A stretch of 64,000 nt of DNA. Source: Anabaena sp. UHCC 0204. Its GTDB lineage: Bacteria > Cyanobacteriota > Cyanobacteriia > Cyanobacteriales > Nostocaceae. This document shows, piece after piece, positions 1 through 9,200 of the stretch; the stretch's first letter is position 1; every line of letters starts with the position of its first letter. The stretch is from contig NZ_VIKW01000026.1 in assembly GCF_009711975.1 (NCBI RefSeq), forward strand, positions 1-64,000. Direction: 5' to 3'. The notes beneath the pieces were generated by a model, which ran no database searches, had not been told where the DNA came from, and saw nothing but the letters and a program-made list of their open reading frames with translations. A program made the translations under genes and the position numbers.

Positions 1-2361
1 GTTATCTTTTCCTAACTTTGCTTGAATTTTATCAATGAATTCTGCTAATTTACGCTTATTTTGGATATAAACTATAAATTGTTCAACTGCGGATTTTTGG
101 AGAAGATTTTGAATATCTTGAAAAATTTGCTCTTGGATTTTTTTCTCCAAGTTAGATTTATCGCGTAATTTGACTTTATCGGTAAACCTACAAGATTCAA
201 TAATAATTTGATAATTGATAGTTAGACTTTTCGCTGGATATGTATTGGTATTAATGATGATAGCAGGTAAATTTTTAAATGTGAAAGATTCCACTGACAG
301 AGGTTCAATGTTTGCTTCTGCTTTCCGAAAAAAGACTTTATTTGGTTCGGGAGTAGTATCTTCTAAATGTTGACGAATGACATTTTTATCAACTATAGAA
401 GCATCAGCAACAATAATTTTAGTATTGAAACCATTTTCGAGAGATGCTAATTTATATTCTCTCACTATTTTGTGAATTCCATCTAAAAATTCTACTCCTC
501 CTTCATCTCCAGTAATTTCATCTATCATAATAAATAGATGTTTGATACGACGAGAAATTTTTCGCATTTTCTCTGGGAAAACTGTATTCTCTGTTGTATT
601 ATATGCGTCACTAAATATTTTAGTGAGATGTTTTAAAGTATCCCCATAATCTGTTTTTTTCAATGACTGTGTGGAAGTAGTAGCAATAATTTGGTTATAT
701 TTTTCACAGCTAATGAGGTTATATAAACCTTCACAGATACTATTTAGAACTCCTTTGGTTTTTTGTCCTATATCTTGAAATGTATCATCAGTAATATGTT
801 TAAGTCTATCTTTGCGTCTAGCTTTTCTTTGAATATTTTCACTGTTGAGAAAATGAACTCCTCCTAAAGTAAAATCATCTTGATGTTGGTTTGATGTGTA
901 TGCGACTGAATATTTACCCCAGTTATCTTGAATTAAATGACTGTGGGAATTGATTGCAAAAATTCTGTTATCAACTAATTTTCCAGTTTCGTGATTTTTA
1001 AATTTCTCGATAATGTCAAGATTGACTTGTTTACGGGGACTAACGTAGAATAAAAGAAAACCATCATCTTTGTGTTGTGTGAGAAAATCCACGATAGCAG
1101 TAGTTTTTCCAATTCCCGGATTTCCAGTTAAGAAGATGTAGGTATTTTTGGAAAGGAGATATTGTTTAATTAGTTGATTATGTGCTTGTCGGAAGTTGGG
1201 ATTTCCGGTTAAATTCAAAGTAGAAATTAACTCTGGGGGTACGGTTGCGACAGAGTTGTAAAATTCTGTGATTTTTTCGGTGTAAGTTGGTAATATGTTG
1301 ATGGTATCTGGACTAATTTCTAAAAGTGAGTTAACAAATTCCTTTCCTTGATCAAAACTAGTACAAGCAGCACGTTTAATTCTATCGAGAACTTTGTGGC
1401 GTGCGTCGGTAATTTCTGCGGGACTGCTATCATATTTATAGATTTGATAACAGGTTTGGAAAATGTCGAGATCCTGTGCTGGAATAGAGATGGTATTGAA
1501 TGAGCGATCGCTATATCCAACTGCATTACATACCAACTGTGATATATCTGGAATCATCGTCGTTTTTTCCAGAAACTGACAAAAGCTATAAATATAACCA
1601 GCAGCTTGAATTAATTTCGCGCTTTCTTTATCCTTCAATTTAAAAGCTGTAAAATATTCCTTTAAACTTGGGGAAAAATCTAAACCTAAAGATTCGGTAT
1701 CAATTCGCAAACTAGAAAATACACTTTTAGAACGAATATAGTTAACATCTCGCATTAATAAGCGACGAATAATTTCTACATAATCAATATTTTCCATATC
1801 TTCGTCAGTGTGAATCGAAAATACTGACAAGTCAAGACATAAAACCCGATATTTGCGTTTATATTTCAATAAAATTAAACTATCAGCATTGAGAAAATCA
1901 CCTTTACCTTTATATGTATCAATATAATTTGCAGGATTTTCTAAATTTTTAAACTGGGAAAAAACATCTTTAAACCATTGTTGATGATTAACTTCATGAG
2001 TACCAATGCTGTTATCCCCATTAAAACAACATTGATAATATAAAATGTCTAAATGTCGAAATTTTGCTGGTTCATTACATCCAATAGAGTTGATATATTC
2101 CTGAAAGAAATTTAAACCACATAAAAACCCTTTCTGAACAAAAAATTGACACCAGGTATCAGCTATTTCTCTGTCTAGGTTGCTGATAACTTTCCTAACT
2201 ATGGTTTTTCTAATTTCCGAAAATTTGAGATGTTTAAGTTCATCATGGTATAAATTTCCAAAGCAATTTTTGATTTGGTTTTTGTGAATATAAGATAAAA
2301 TACCAATATTAAATCCTACTTCAAATAATCTTCCTAAATCATCTGCTATTTTTGCTGTCAT
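1..2361 (-). CDS. Large P-loop ATPase/helicase-like protein (5' part; runs off the left edge)
   Basis: An uninterrupted minus-strand frame runs from an ATG at 2361 to the window edge, giving 787 residues without a stop. An in-frame TGA lies a few codons upstream of this ATG, so the start is well placed. Residues 413-421 read GNPGIGKTT, a clear Walker A loop. LFIMIDE near residues 609-615 is a plausible Walker B. Near residue 765, QFIVYIQNKRKLAEFI resembles the start of a second RecA-like helicase domain, suggesting a superfamily 1/2 motor. The first ~400 residues have no domain I recognise. No membrane segment is seen. The gene lies 160 bp downstream of the phototaxis operon on the same strand, but repeats in the gap suggest a separate unit. 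Function is unknown; nucleic-acid or defence work is only inference. Confidence 0.75.
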   Translation of the reverse strand, partial: MTAKIADDLGRLFEVGFNIGILSYIHKNQIKNCFGNLYHDELKHLKFSEIRKTIVRKVISNLDREIADTWCQFFVQKGFLCGLNFFQEYINSIGCNEPAKFRHLDILYYQCCFNGDNSIGTHEVNHQQWFKDVFSQFKNLENPANYIDTYKGKGDFLNADSLILLKYKRKYRVLCLDLSVFSIHTDEDMENIDYVEIIRRLLMRDVNYIRSKSVFSSLRIDTESLGLDFSPSLKEYFTAFKLKDKESAKLIQAAGYIYSFCQFLEKTTMIPDISQLVCNAVGYSDRSFNTISIPAQDLDIFQTCYQIYKYDSSPAEITDARHKVLDRIKRAACTSFDQGKEFVNSLLEISPDTINILPTYTEKITEFYNSVATVPPELISTLNLTGNPNFRQAHNQLIKQYLLSKNTYIFLTGNPGIGKTTAIVDFLTQHKDDGFLLFYVSPRKQVNLDIIEKFKNHETGKLVDNRIFAINSHSHLIQDNWGKYSVAYTSNQHQDDFTLGGVHFLNSENIQRKARRKDRLKHITDDTFQDIGQKTKGVLNSICEGLYNLISCEKYNQIIATTSTQSLKKTDYGDTLKHLTKIFSDAYNTTENTVFPEKMRKISRRIKHLFIMIDEITGDEGGVEFLDGIHKIVREYKLASLENGFNTKIIVADASIVDKNVIRQHLEDTTPEPNKVFFRKAEANIEPLSVESFTFKNLPAIIINTNTYPAKSLTINYQIIIESCRFTDKVKLRDKSNLEKKIQEQIFQDIQNLLQKSAVEQFIVYIQNKRKLAEFIDKIQAKLGKDN

Positions 2362-2428
2362 ATTTTGGTTTGTTTCCGTTCACATACTTACAGCGATTTT
2401 CGGGTAAATGAATCACATTTTATATCTC

Positions 2429-2453
2429 ACGCAAAGGCGCAAAGACGCAAAGG
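2429..2453. repeat. Short dispersed repeat (GCAAAG-type)
   Basis: Three imperfect copies of a CGCAAAG unit stand in tandem in the spacer between the left-edge gene and the CheA-like gene. Such units are scattered through Nostocales spacers. No function is visible. Confidence 0.5.
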
Positions 2454-2518
2454 AAGAAAGGAATAGAAAAATTAGCGTGTGGTACAAATACATGAAAACT
2501 GCTGTAATTTGGAAATTT

Positions 2519-5500
2519 TTATTTACCTGCTGTTATTAATCCTTGAGTTGAATTTTCCTGATTTTTGTTAGCTAAACTATCAACAGTAGAGAGAAACTCA
2601 TGTTCTAAATAAGGTTTAGTTAAATAGGAATTTGCCCCTAATTCGTAAGCTAATTGACGATGTTTCTCCGCACTCCGAGAAGTGAGAACAACAACTGGTT
2701 TCTTAGCAAAATCTGGGTTTTGACGGATATGGCTTAATAATTCAAATCCGTTCATGCGCGGCATCTCTAAATCAGAAATAATTACTTCAATTTCTGGATG
2801 TAACTGCAATTGTTCTAAAGCTTCTACACCATTTTGGGCTTGTAATACTTGATAGCCAGATTTTTGCAAAGTCAAAGAAAGAGTTTGCCGCAAACTAATG
2901 GCATCATCTACTACTAAAATCACCTTTGGTAATTTGCTATTTCCTGACACATTAGCAGTTAGCTGTTTTTGGGTATTAATTGCTGGAGTAGATGTAGTAA
3001 TCAATGGTGTAGAGGTAATAGTTTCCTCTGACATTGGCAAAGCTTGTGGGGATGTCATAGGTAGTGACATGACATCCAATGTGGCTTGCATTTCTTTAGT
3101 ATCAATCAACAAAGTTCCATCAATAACTAAGATCAAGTTACCATTAGCTAAACTACTACAACCATAAACATATTTTGGTGGAGTCAGAGAATTTCCTAAT
3201 GGTCTAATTACTAATTCTTGTTCCCCAATAATTTGGTCAACTTCTACCCCTACCATTCCATGATGACGACGCAGTAAAATGATGGGATTTTTTACCATTC
3301 CTGCGTCTGAAGCATCGTGGATATTTTGCAGATTATTGGTACTCAGAACTGCGCCATTGTAATACATCAAACTCTCTAATTTTTGGAGGCTGACCATCAA
3401 TTCATCATCATCTGTGCGCCAATGTAAAAATTGTTTGCCTTCAAATTCTTTGATTTGTTGAGCAGAGGGAATAACTATTTTTTCAATACTATCTTGTAGT
3501 AAAGCATAAATAACGCCACCTGCCTGAACTAACATGAGTTTATCTGTAGTCATAGAAAAAGGAATTTTAAGGATAAATGTTGTTCCCTGATGCGGAGATG
3601 ATTGCACTGAAATTGAGCCGTTTAGTGATTGTAACTGGGTACGCACAATATCTAAACCCATACCGCGGCCTGAGATTTCACTGACTTTACCAGCGGTAGA
3701 AAATCCAGGAGCAAACATCATTTCTATTAGTTCAGATTCGCTGAGGTGATGAACATAATCTCCACTATGATCATCGGGAATCAGATTCAGTTCTATGGCT
3801 CTAGTCCGGACTTTTTCTAAGTTTAAACCTTGTCCATCATCATGGATTTCAATAACAGTTTGACTACCCTGATTATAGGCGCGAATTTCAATAATACCTT
3901 GGACTGGTTTACCTCTTTCTTGACGAAGTTCGGGAAGTTCAATACCATGATCAAAAGAGTTGCGTACTAGTTGTAAGAGAGGATCATACAGCTTTTCCGC
4001 GATCGCTTTATCAACTAGAACTTGTGTACCAGTAAGTTTTAATTCTACCTGTTTTCTATAAACGTTGGCTAGATTTTGCACCATTTGCGGGAAGCGACTC
4101 AGGATAGTTCCTAAAGGTAACATTCTCGCTTCTACCAAGTTATCTATAATATTCAGGGTTAAAGTCTGTTTTTTGTCACTGATTTGAGTAGCTTGTCTCA
4201 TCAACAATTCCAGAGATTCCGAAGTTTCTTGGATTTGCAGAGTTTCTTCCATTGCTGTGTGTAATGTCAATTGAAACTCTGAATATACATCCATTTCTAA
4301 AGAATCGAAATTTACTGTACTCACTGATTGAGTATTGTCAGATGTGACATTATTCCCTTGTAATGGTAAATCCCGTAATTGATATAAAGTTAGTTGGTGT
4401 TGGTTAAGTTGCTGGCTTAATCTATCAATTAGTTCTATAACTTGATCATCGTATAAAGTCCGTCTTTTTTGATAAATTAATAATTCACCTGTGAGGTAAT
4501 TAAGGCGTTGTAATCCTTCAACATCTACCCTCACAAAAGATGGTTGACGGGAGTTTTTATTAACAGTATCGGTTGTTTTCTCTTCTACTTGTTGATTAAT
4601 TTTTGTAGTCTCATCATCTGTGATCACCTCTTCACTGACTGCTGATAATGTCACACTTTCTAAATAACTATCATGATTAACAGCTTCGGCTGTTTCTATA
4701 ATTTGCGTGGTGACTATTTCCTCATTACTATCTGCAATAGTTTCTCCTCCCCATATTGATTCCAAGAGATTATTACTATCTTCAAGGAACAACGCAGGAG
4801 ATATTTCTTTGATAACTAGCAAATCTTGTAACTTAGGATGATCAAGCCATTTCTTTTCGGCTTCAGTGACTGGGGGGTAATTTTTATATTCTTTGCCTAA
4901 TTCGCGGATTTGCTGCCTTAATCTTTTGATAATAGGGATAGCACTGTTATTTTGCTCAATAGTGTATTGGAATTTAGCAATTGCGAGGATAATAATTAAA
5001 ATTACACCACGACGATAAAGAGATAAAGAGTGACTATCTTCTTCATTTTCTATAAAGAAAAGAAATTCTTCTAACCACCCTTCTAGATAATTTACAGGAG
5101 ATTTTTCACTAGGTGGAGGAATTAATAAAGAGAGATTTAGTTCTAACTCTGGTGTTTCTCTGTAGTGGTTAAACCAGCCAAAAATATAACGAATTACTTT
5201 TAAATAAAACTTGGCATTAGCTGGTTTTAAAGGTTCATTATTGCCATTACTAAGTGTGATTAAAAACTGATAAAAATTAGCAGTAAGATTAAAAAATGTC
5301 TCTGCAAAAGATTGGTGAATAGATGTAATAGACGGCTCATATTTGGGGACTGTAGCCAAGGAACTGGTTGTTGATACAGGAGAGGAATAATCGTCTGTAA
5401 TCTGTGCCAGTGCTTGTAATTCTGGAGATGGTGAACCTCCGGAACTGCGATCGCCTGCCAAAACATCTATTTGTGCTGCTTGTAAGTCAGATAAAGCAAT

Positions 5501-6184
5501 TTTAGCAATTTTGAATATCTGTTGAGGATTAGCATCTACAGCCGCCACAATTGTGCGTGCCAGTTTTTCCAATCCGGGGAGATTTAAAGATTCTGCCAAG
5601 CCGATAAATACTTCACTTTGAGAGTGTAATAATTCACAAAATTCAGCCCGATCTGGTGGATTATTAATAGCTTGATTCAGACTATCTAAACGTTGTTTTA
5701 CTCCGACTTCAAAAATAGATTTAACAATATCAAATCCTAATTCTTCTGATGTGGGAATATGAGTTTCCGCCCCAAAAGCATCACCTAATTTTTCTTGAAT
5801 TTGGGCAAATGCTGTAGTTGCTCGGTTCAAAAGTCCGTCAGCATTAATATTACTATTAGTAACTTCGGCTGTAACTGCTAATTGCAAGCATTCATAACCT
5901 TCAACTAATAGAGCTTGTAATTCCCCATCAATAACAACATTGGGACTATATAAAGCCTTAAATATATCTTCCAAAGAATGGGCAATTGTCATGATGGTAT
6001 CGAGTCCAACATTGGCTGCTCCACCCTTAATCGTGTGGGTTGCCCGCATTAAATTATGGACTTTAGCTGTACTAGAATTGTCAACTAAAGTAAATAAATC
6101 TTGTTCAATAGTTTGTAATAATTCGGGGGCTTCACCGAGGAAATAGGCATAGCCCTGTTCTCGAATTGCTGGATCTGTAATCAT
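2519..6184 (-). CDS. pixL: CheA-type hybrid histidine kinase with C-terminal receiver (PixL/TaxAY-like)
   Basis: This is the kinase of a chemotaxis-like system: it phosphorylates itself and passes phosphate to CheY partners. In order it has an N-terminal Hpt domain with the phospho-acceptor motif HTIKGGAANVG (about residue 50), a long linker, a dimerisation region, a HATPase domain (N-box LVRNSFDHGIE, G-box GRGMGLDIV), a CheW-like domain and a C-terminal CheY receiver with the DLEMP phosphorylation site. The frame opens at 6220, but those first 12 codons lie in a short tandem repeat. I therefore prefer the ATG at 6184, where Hpt homology begins (MITDPAIREQGYAYF). It is the last gene of the five-gene operon, 89 bp after the receptor. 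The layout matches PixL, PilL/HmpE and PtxE-type kinases; the cyanobacteriochrome receptor next door favours phototaxis. Confidence 0.88.
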   Translation of the reverse strand: MITDPAIREQGYAYFLGEAPELLQTIEQDLFTLVDNSSTAKVHNLMRATHTIKGGAANVGLDTIMTIAHSLEDIFKALYSPNVVIDGELQALLVEGYECLQLAVTAEVTNSNINADGLLNRATTAFAQIQEKLGDAFGAETHIPTSEELGFDIVKSIFEVGVKQRLDSLNQAINNPPDRAEFCELLHSQSEVFIGLAESLNLPGLEKLARTIVAAVDANPQQIFKIAKIALSDLQAAQIDVLAGDRSSGGSPSPELQALAQITDDYSSPVSTTSSLATVPKYEPSITSIHQSFAETFFNLTANFYQFLITLSNGNNEPLKPANAKFYLKVIRYIFGWFNHYRETPELELNLSLLIPPPSEKSPVNYLEGWLEEFLFFIENEEDSHSLSLYRRGVILIIILAIAKFQYTIEQNNSAIPIIKRLRQQIRELGKEYKNYPPVTEAEKKWLDHPKLQDLLVIKEISPALFLEDSNNLLESIWGGETIADSNEEIVTTQIIETAEAVNHDSYLESVTLSAVSEEVITDDETTKINQQVEEKTTDTVNKNSRQPSFVRVDVEGLQRLNYLTGELLIYQKRRTLYDDQVIELIDRLSQQLNQHQLTLYQLRDLPLQGNNVTSDNTQSVSTVNFDSLEMDVYSEFQLTLHTAMEETLQIQETSESLELLMRQATQISDKKQTLTLNIIDNLVEARMLPLGTILSRFPQMVQNLANVYRKQVELKLTGTQVLVDKAIAEKLYDPLLQLVRNSFDHGIELPELRQERGKPVQGIIEIRAYNQGSQTVIEIHDDGQGLNLEKVRTRAIELNLIPDDHSGDYVHHLSESELIEMMFAPGFSTAGKVSEISGRGMGLDIVRTQLQSLNGSISVQSSPHQGTTFILKIPFSMTTDKLMLVQAGGVIYALLQDSIEKIVIPSAQQIKEFEGKQFLHWRTDDDELMVSLQKLESLMYYNGAVLSTNNLQNIHDASDAGMVKNPIILLRRHHGMVGVEVDQIIGEQELVIRPLGNSLTPPKYVYGCSSLANGNLILVIDGTLLIDTKEMQATLDVMSLPMTSPQALPMSEETITSTPLITTSTPAINTQKQLTANVSGNSKLPKVILVVDDAISLRQTLSLTLQKSGYQVLQAQNGVEALEQLQLHPEIEVIISDLEMPRMNGFELLSHIRQNPDFAKKPVVVLTSRSAEKHRQLAYELGANSYLTKPYLEHEFLSTVDSLANKNQENSTQGLITAGK

Positions 6185-6201
6185 AATAATAATGGAAAAT
6201 T

Positions 6202-6273
6202 TACAATTGACAATGGACAACGAAGAATGGACAATTGATAATTGTCAATTATCAATTGTCAATTATCAATTAA
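6202..6273. repeat. Short tandem repeats between pixJ and pixL
   Basis: The gap between receptor and kinase consists of a CAACGAAGAATGG stretch followed by alternating CAATTGATAATT / CAATTATCAATTG units, which are self-complementary and could form a hairpin. Related TGACAATTG units recur near 63361-63413. This repeat creates a spurious early ATG for the kinase frame. Confidence 0.7.
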
Positions 6274-9200
6274 CTATTTGACCTTAAACTTACTAGCAGT
6301 TGCTAATAAATCCTGTGCCATTCCGGTTAAACTTTGGAAGACATTGGCAATTTCCTGCGATTCTCCAAAGGTTTTGTTAGCAATTTCTGCCACATCATTC
6401 ATAGATTTAGTGACTGTACCAGATTGCTGCATTTGTGTTTGGGTGGCTTCAGTAATGCGTTCAATCAATTGACTAATTTCCGCCGTTGCAGAAACGATCG
6501 CATTCAGGTTTTGGCGAGTGTCATTAACTAAATTTGTCCCTTCCACAACTTGCTGAATCCCTGTTTCCATAGCTACGGCCACTTCTCCAGTTTCTGCTTG
6601 AATCTCCTGGACTAATTTTTCAATTTCGATAGTTGCTGCTGCTGACTGACGAGATAAAGAACGGACTTCATCAGCTACCACTGCAAAGCCTTTACCATAT
6701 TCACCAGCCCTAGTTGCTTCAATAGCCGCATTCAGAGCGAGAACGTTGGTTTGAGTTGCAAAGCTACTAATCAAATTTACCACTTTGGAGATTTTTTGCG
6801 ATGACTCACTTAGACGTTTAATCTTTTTACTGGTTTGAGCTACGGTTTCTCGAATGGCTTGAATAGCATTAACTGTTTCATTCATGGCGGTATCACCAGA
6901 ATCTACAGTTTTATTGGCTTGTTGAACGGCTATCTGCACTAATTGGGCGTTGTTAACTACCGCTTGGGTAGAATTTACCATCTGTTGCAAATCACCCAAG
7001 GCTGTAGTGATTTCGTCAGATTGTTGTTTAGCTAAATGAGTCAATCCCACCAGTGAGGTACTGCTGTTAGTAGAGGTTTCGGCTACTTTTTGAGAAGATG
7101 ATTGCACCTGGAGAACGATTTGTTGTAGTGCTTGCAGAGTGCCGTTATAAGCGTCAGCAATAGTCCCTACTTCATCTTCTGTAATGGGGGCGCGAACCGT
7201 CAAATCCCCTTTGAGAGCGGGTTTAACAGCCATCAGCAGTTGAATAGAACGCTGTTGGAGTAATTCTTTAGCTGCTTTTTCTCTAGTAGCTGCTTCTGAT
7301 AGTTTAGCCGATTGGGTTTGTAACTGTTGCAAGAATTCCGTTTGTTGCAAAGCTAGTCCTAGTTGATCACCAATCCGCGCTAACAGGTTGGTTTCTGACT
7401 CTTCCCAATGACGGGTACTAGAGTTTTGATAAACTGCCAATAATCCCCAAAGTTTTTCACCGAAGAGAATGGGAACAATTGCATAGGCTCTGGCTTCAAA
7501 TCTTTCCAGAATTTCAATGTAGCAAGTATCAAAACTGGCTTCATAAATGTCACTGACTATTAACTTGTTACCTTTTTTATATTCACCGCCGTTCATTGCT
7601 TGTAAACAAGGGTCATCAAAGGCAGTTTTCAGTTCAGGTGTAACCAGTTTTATCCAACCTGTGGCTACTGATTCCGCGACGAAATTACCACCCCAATCAG
7701 ATGTAAATTTATAGACTGCGGCGCGATCGCATTTGAAGAGTTGACGGATATCCTGAGTTGTGGATTTGAAAATTTCTTCGATTCCAGAATTTAAGGATTG
7801 ACGAATTTGGTTAACTATCTTGGAAAAGGTTTTTTCCTGTTCAACTGTCTGGGCGATTTTTGCTGATTGTTGGCGTAATTTATCGAGATAATCAACTTGA
7901 GATTTAGCAAGGCTAAATTGTAAGCCTATTTGAATTAAAAAGTTAACTTCTGAAGATTGCCATTCCCTTGGTGCAGAGTTTTGATAAGCTGCTAATAAGC
8001 CCCATAATTTTTCTTCAAAGAAGATGGGAACGATCATGTAGGCTTTGACTTCTATCTGCTCTAAAATCTCGATATGACATTGAGCATGGCCGACTTGATA
8101 GATGTCATTAACTACGAAAGTTTCACCTTTGGCATATCTACCACCTTGGGTTTCTTGGAGGTGGCTATCTGGCCAAACCATTTGGAAGTCTGGTGTTACT
8201 ACTTTTGTCCAACCACTAGCCACTGATTCGGCGATAAATTTACCACTCCAATCAGATTCAAATTGATAGACTCCGACGCGATCGCATTTTAATGCTTGGC
8301 GCACTTCTTGGGTGGTAGTTTTAAAGATATCTTCCACACCGATAGCTTGACGAATCCGCCCAACTATTTTATTAACTGCTTTTTCTTGTTCGGCTACTTT
8401 CGCTAATTCGGCAGTTTGTTCTTGAATCTTTTGGATATAGTCAATTTGAGATTTTGCGAGGCTAAATTGTAAGCCTATTTGGGTCAAAAAGTTGATTTCT
8501 GAAGGTTGCCATTCCCTGGATGCAGAGTTTTGATAAGCTGCTAATAAGCCCCATAATTTTTCTTCAAAGAAGATGGGAACAATCATGTAGGCTTTAACTT
8601 CTATCTGCTCTAAAATTTCGATATGACATTGAGCATGGCCGACTTGATAGATGTCATTAACTGCAAAACTTTCACCTTTGGCATATCTACCACCTTGGGT
8701 TTCTTGGAGGTGGCTATCTGGCCAAACCATTTGGAAGTCTGGTGTAACTATTTTTGTCCAACCACTACCCACTGATTCAGCGATAAATTTACCACTCCAA
8801 TCAGATTCAAATTGATAGACTCCGACGCGATCGCATTTTAATGCTTGGCGCACTTCTTGGGTGGTATTTTTGAAGATTTCTTCGACATTTCCGGCTTGAC
8901 GAATGCGGTTAACAATCTTATTAACTGTTTTTTCTTGTTCGGCTACTTTCGCTAATTCTGCTGATTGTTCCTGGACTTTCTGCACATAATCAATTTGGGA
9001 TTTAGCTAGGCTAAATTGCAAAGCAATTTGATTCAAGAAGTTAACTTCTGAAGGTTTCCATTCTCGCGCTCCAGTATTTTGATATGCTCCTAATAAACCC
9101 CATAGTTTATCGCCAAAGAAGATGGGAATAATCACATAGGATTTAGCTTCAAATTGTTCCAAGATTTTAATATGACAATCAGCCAAACCTATTTTATATG

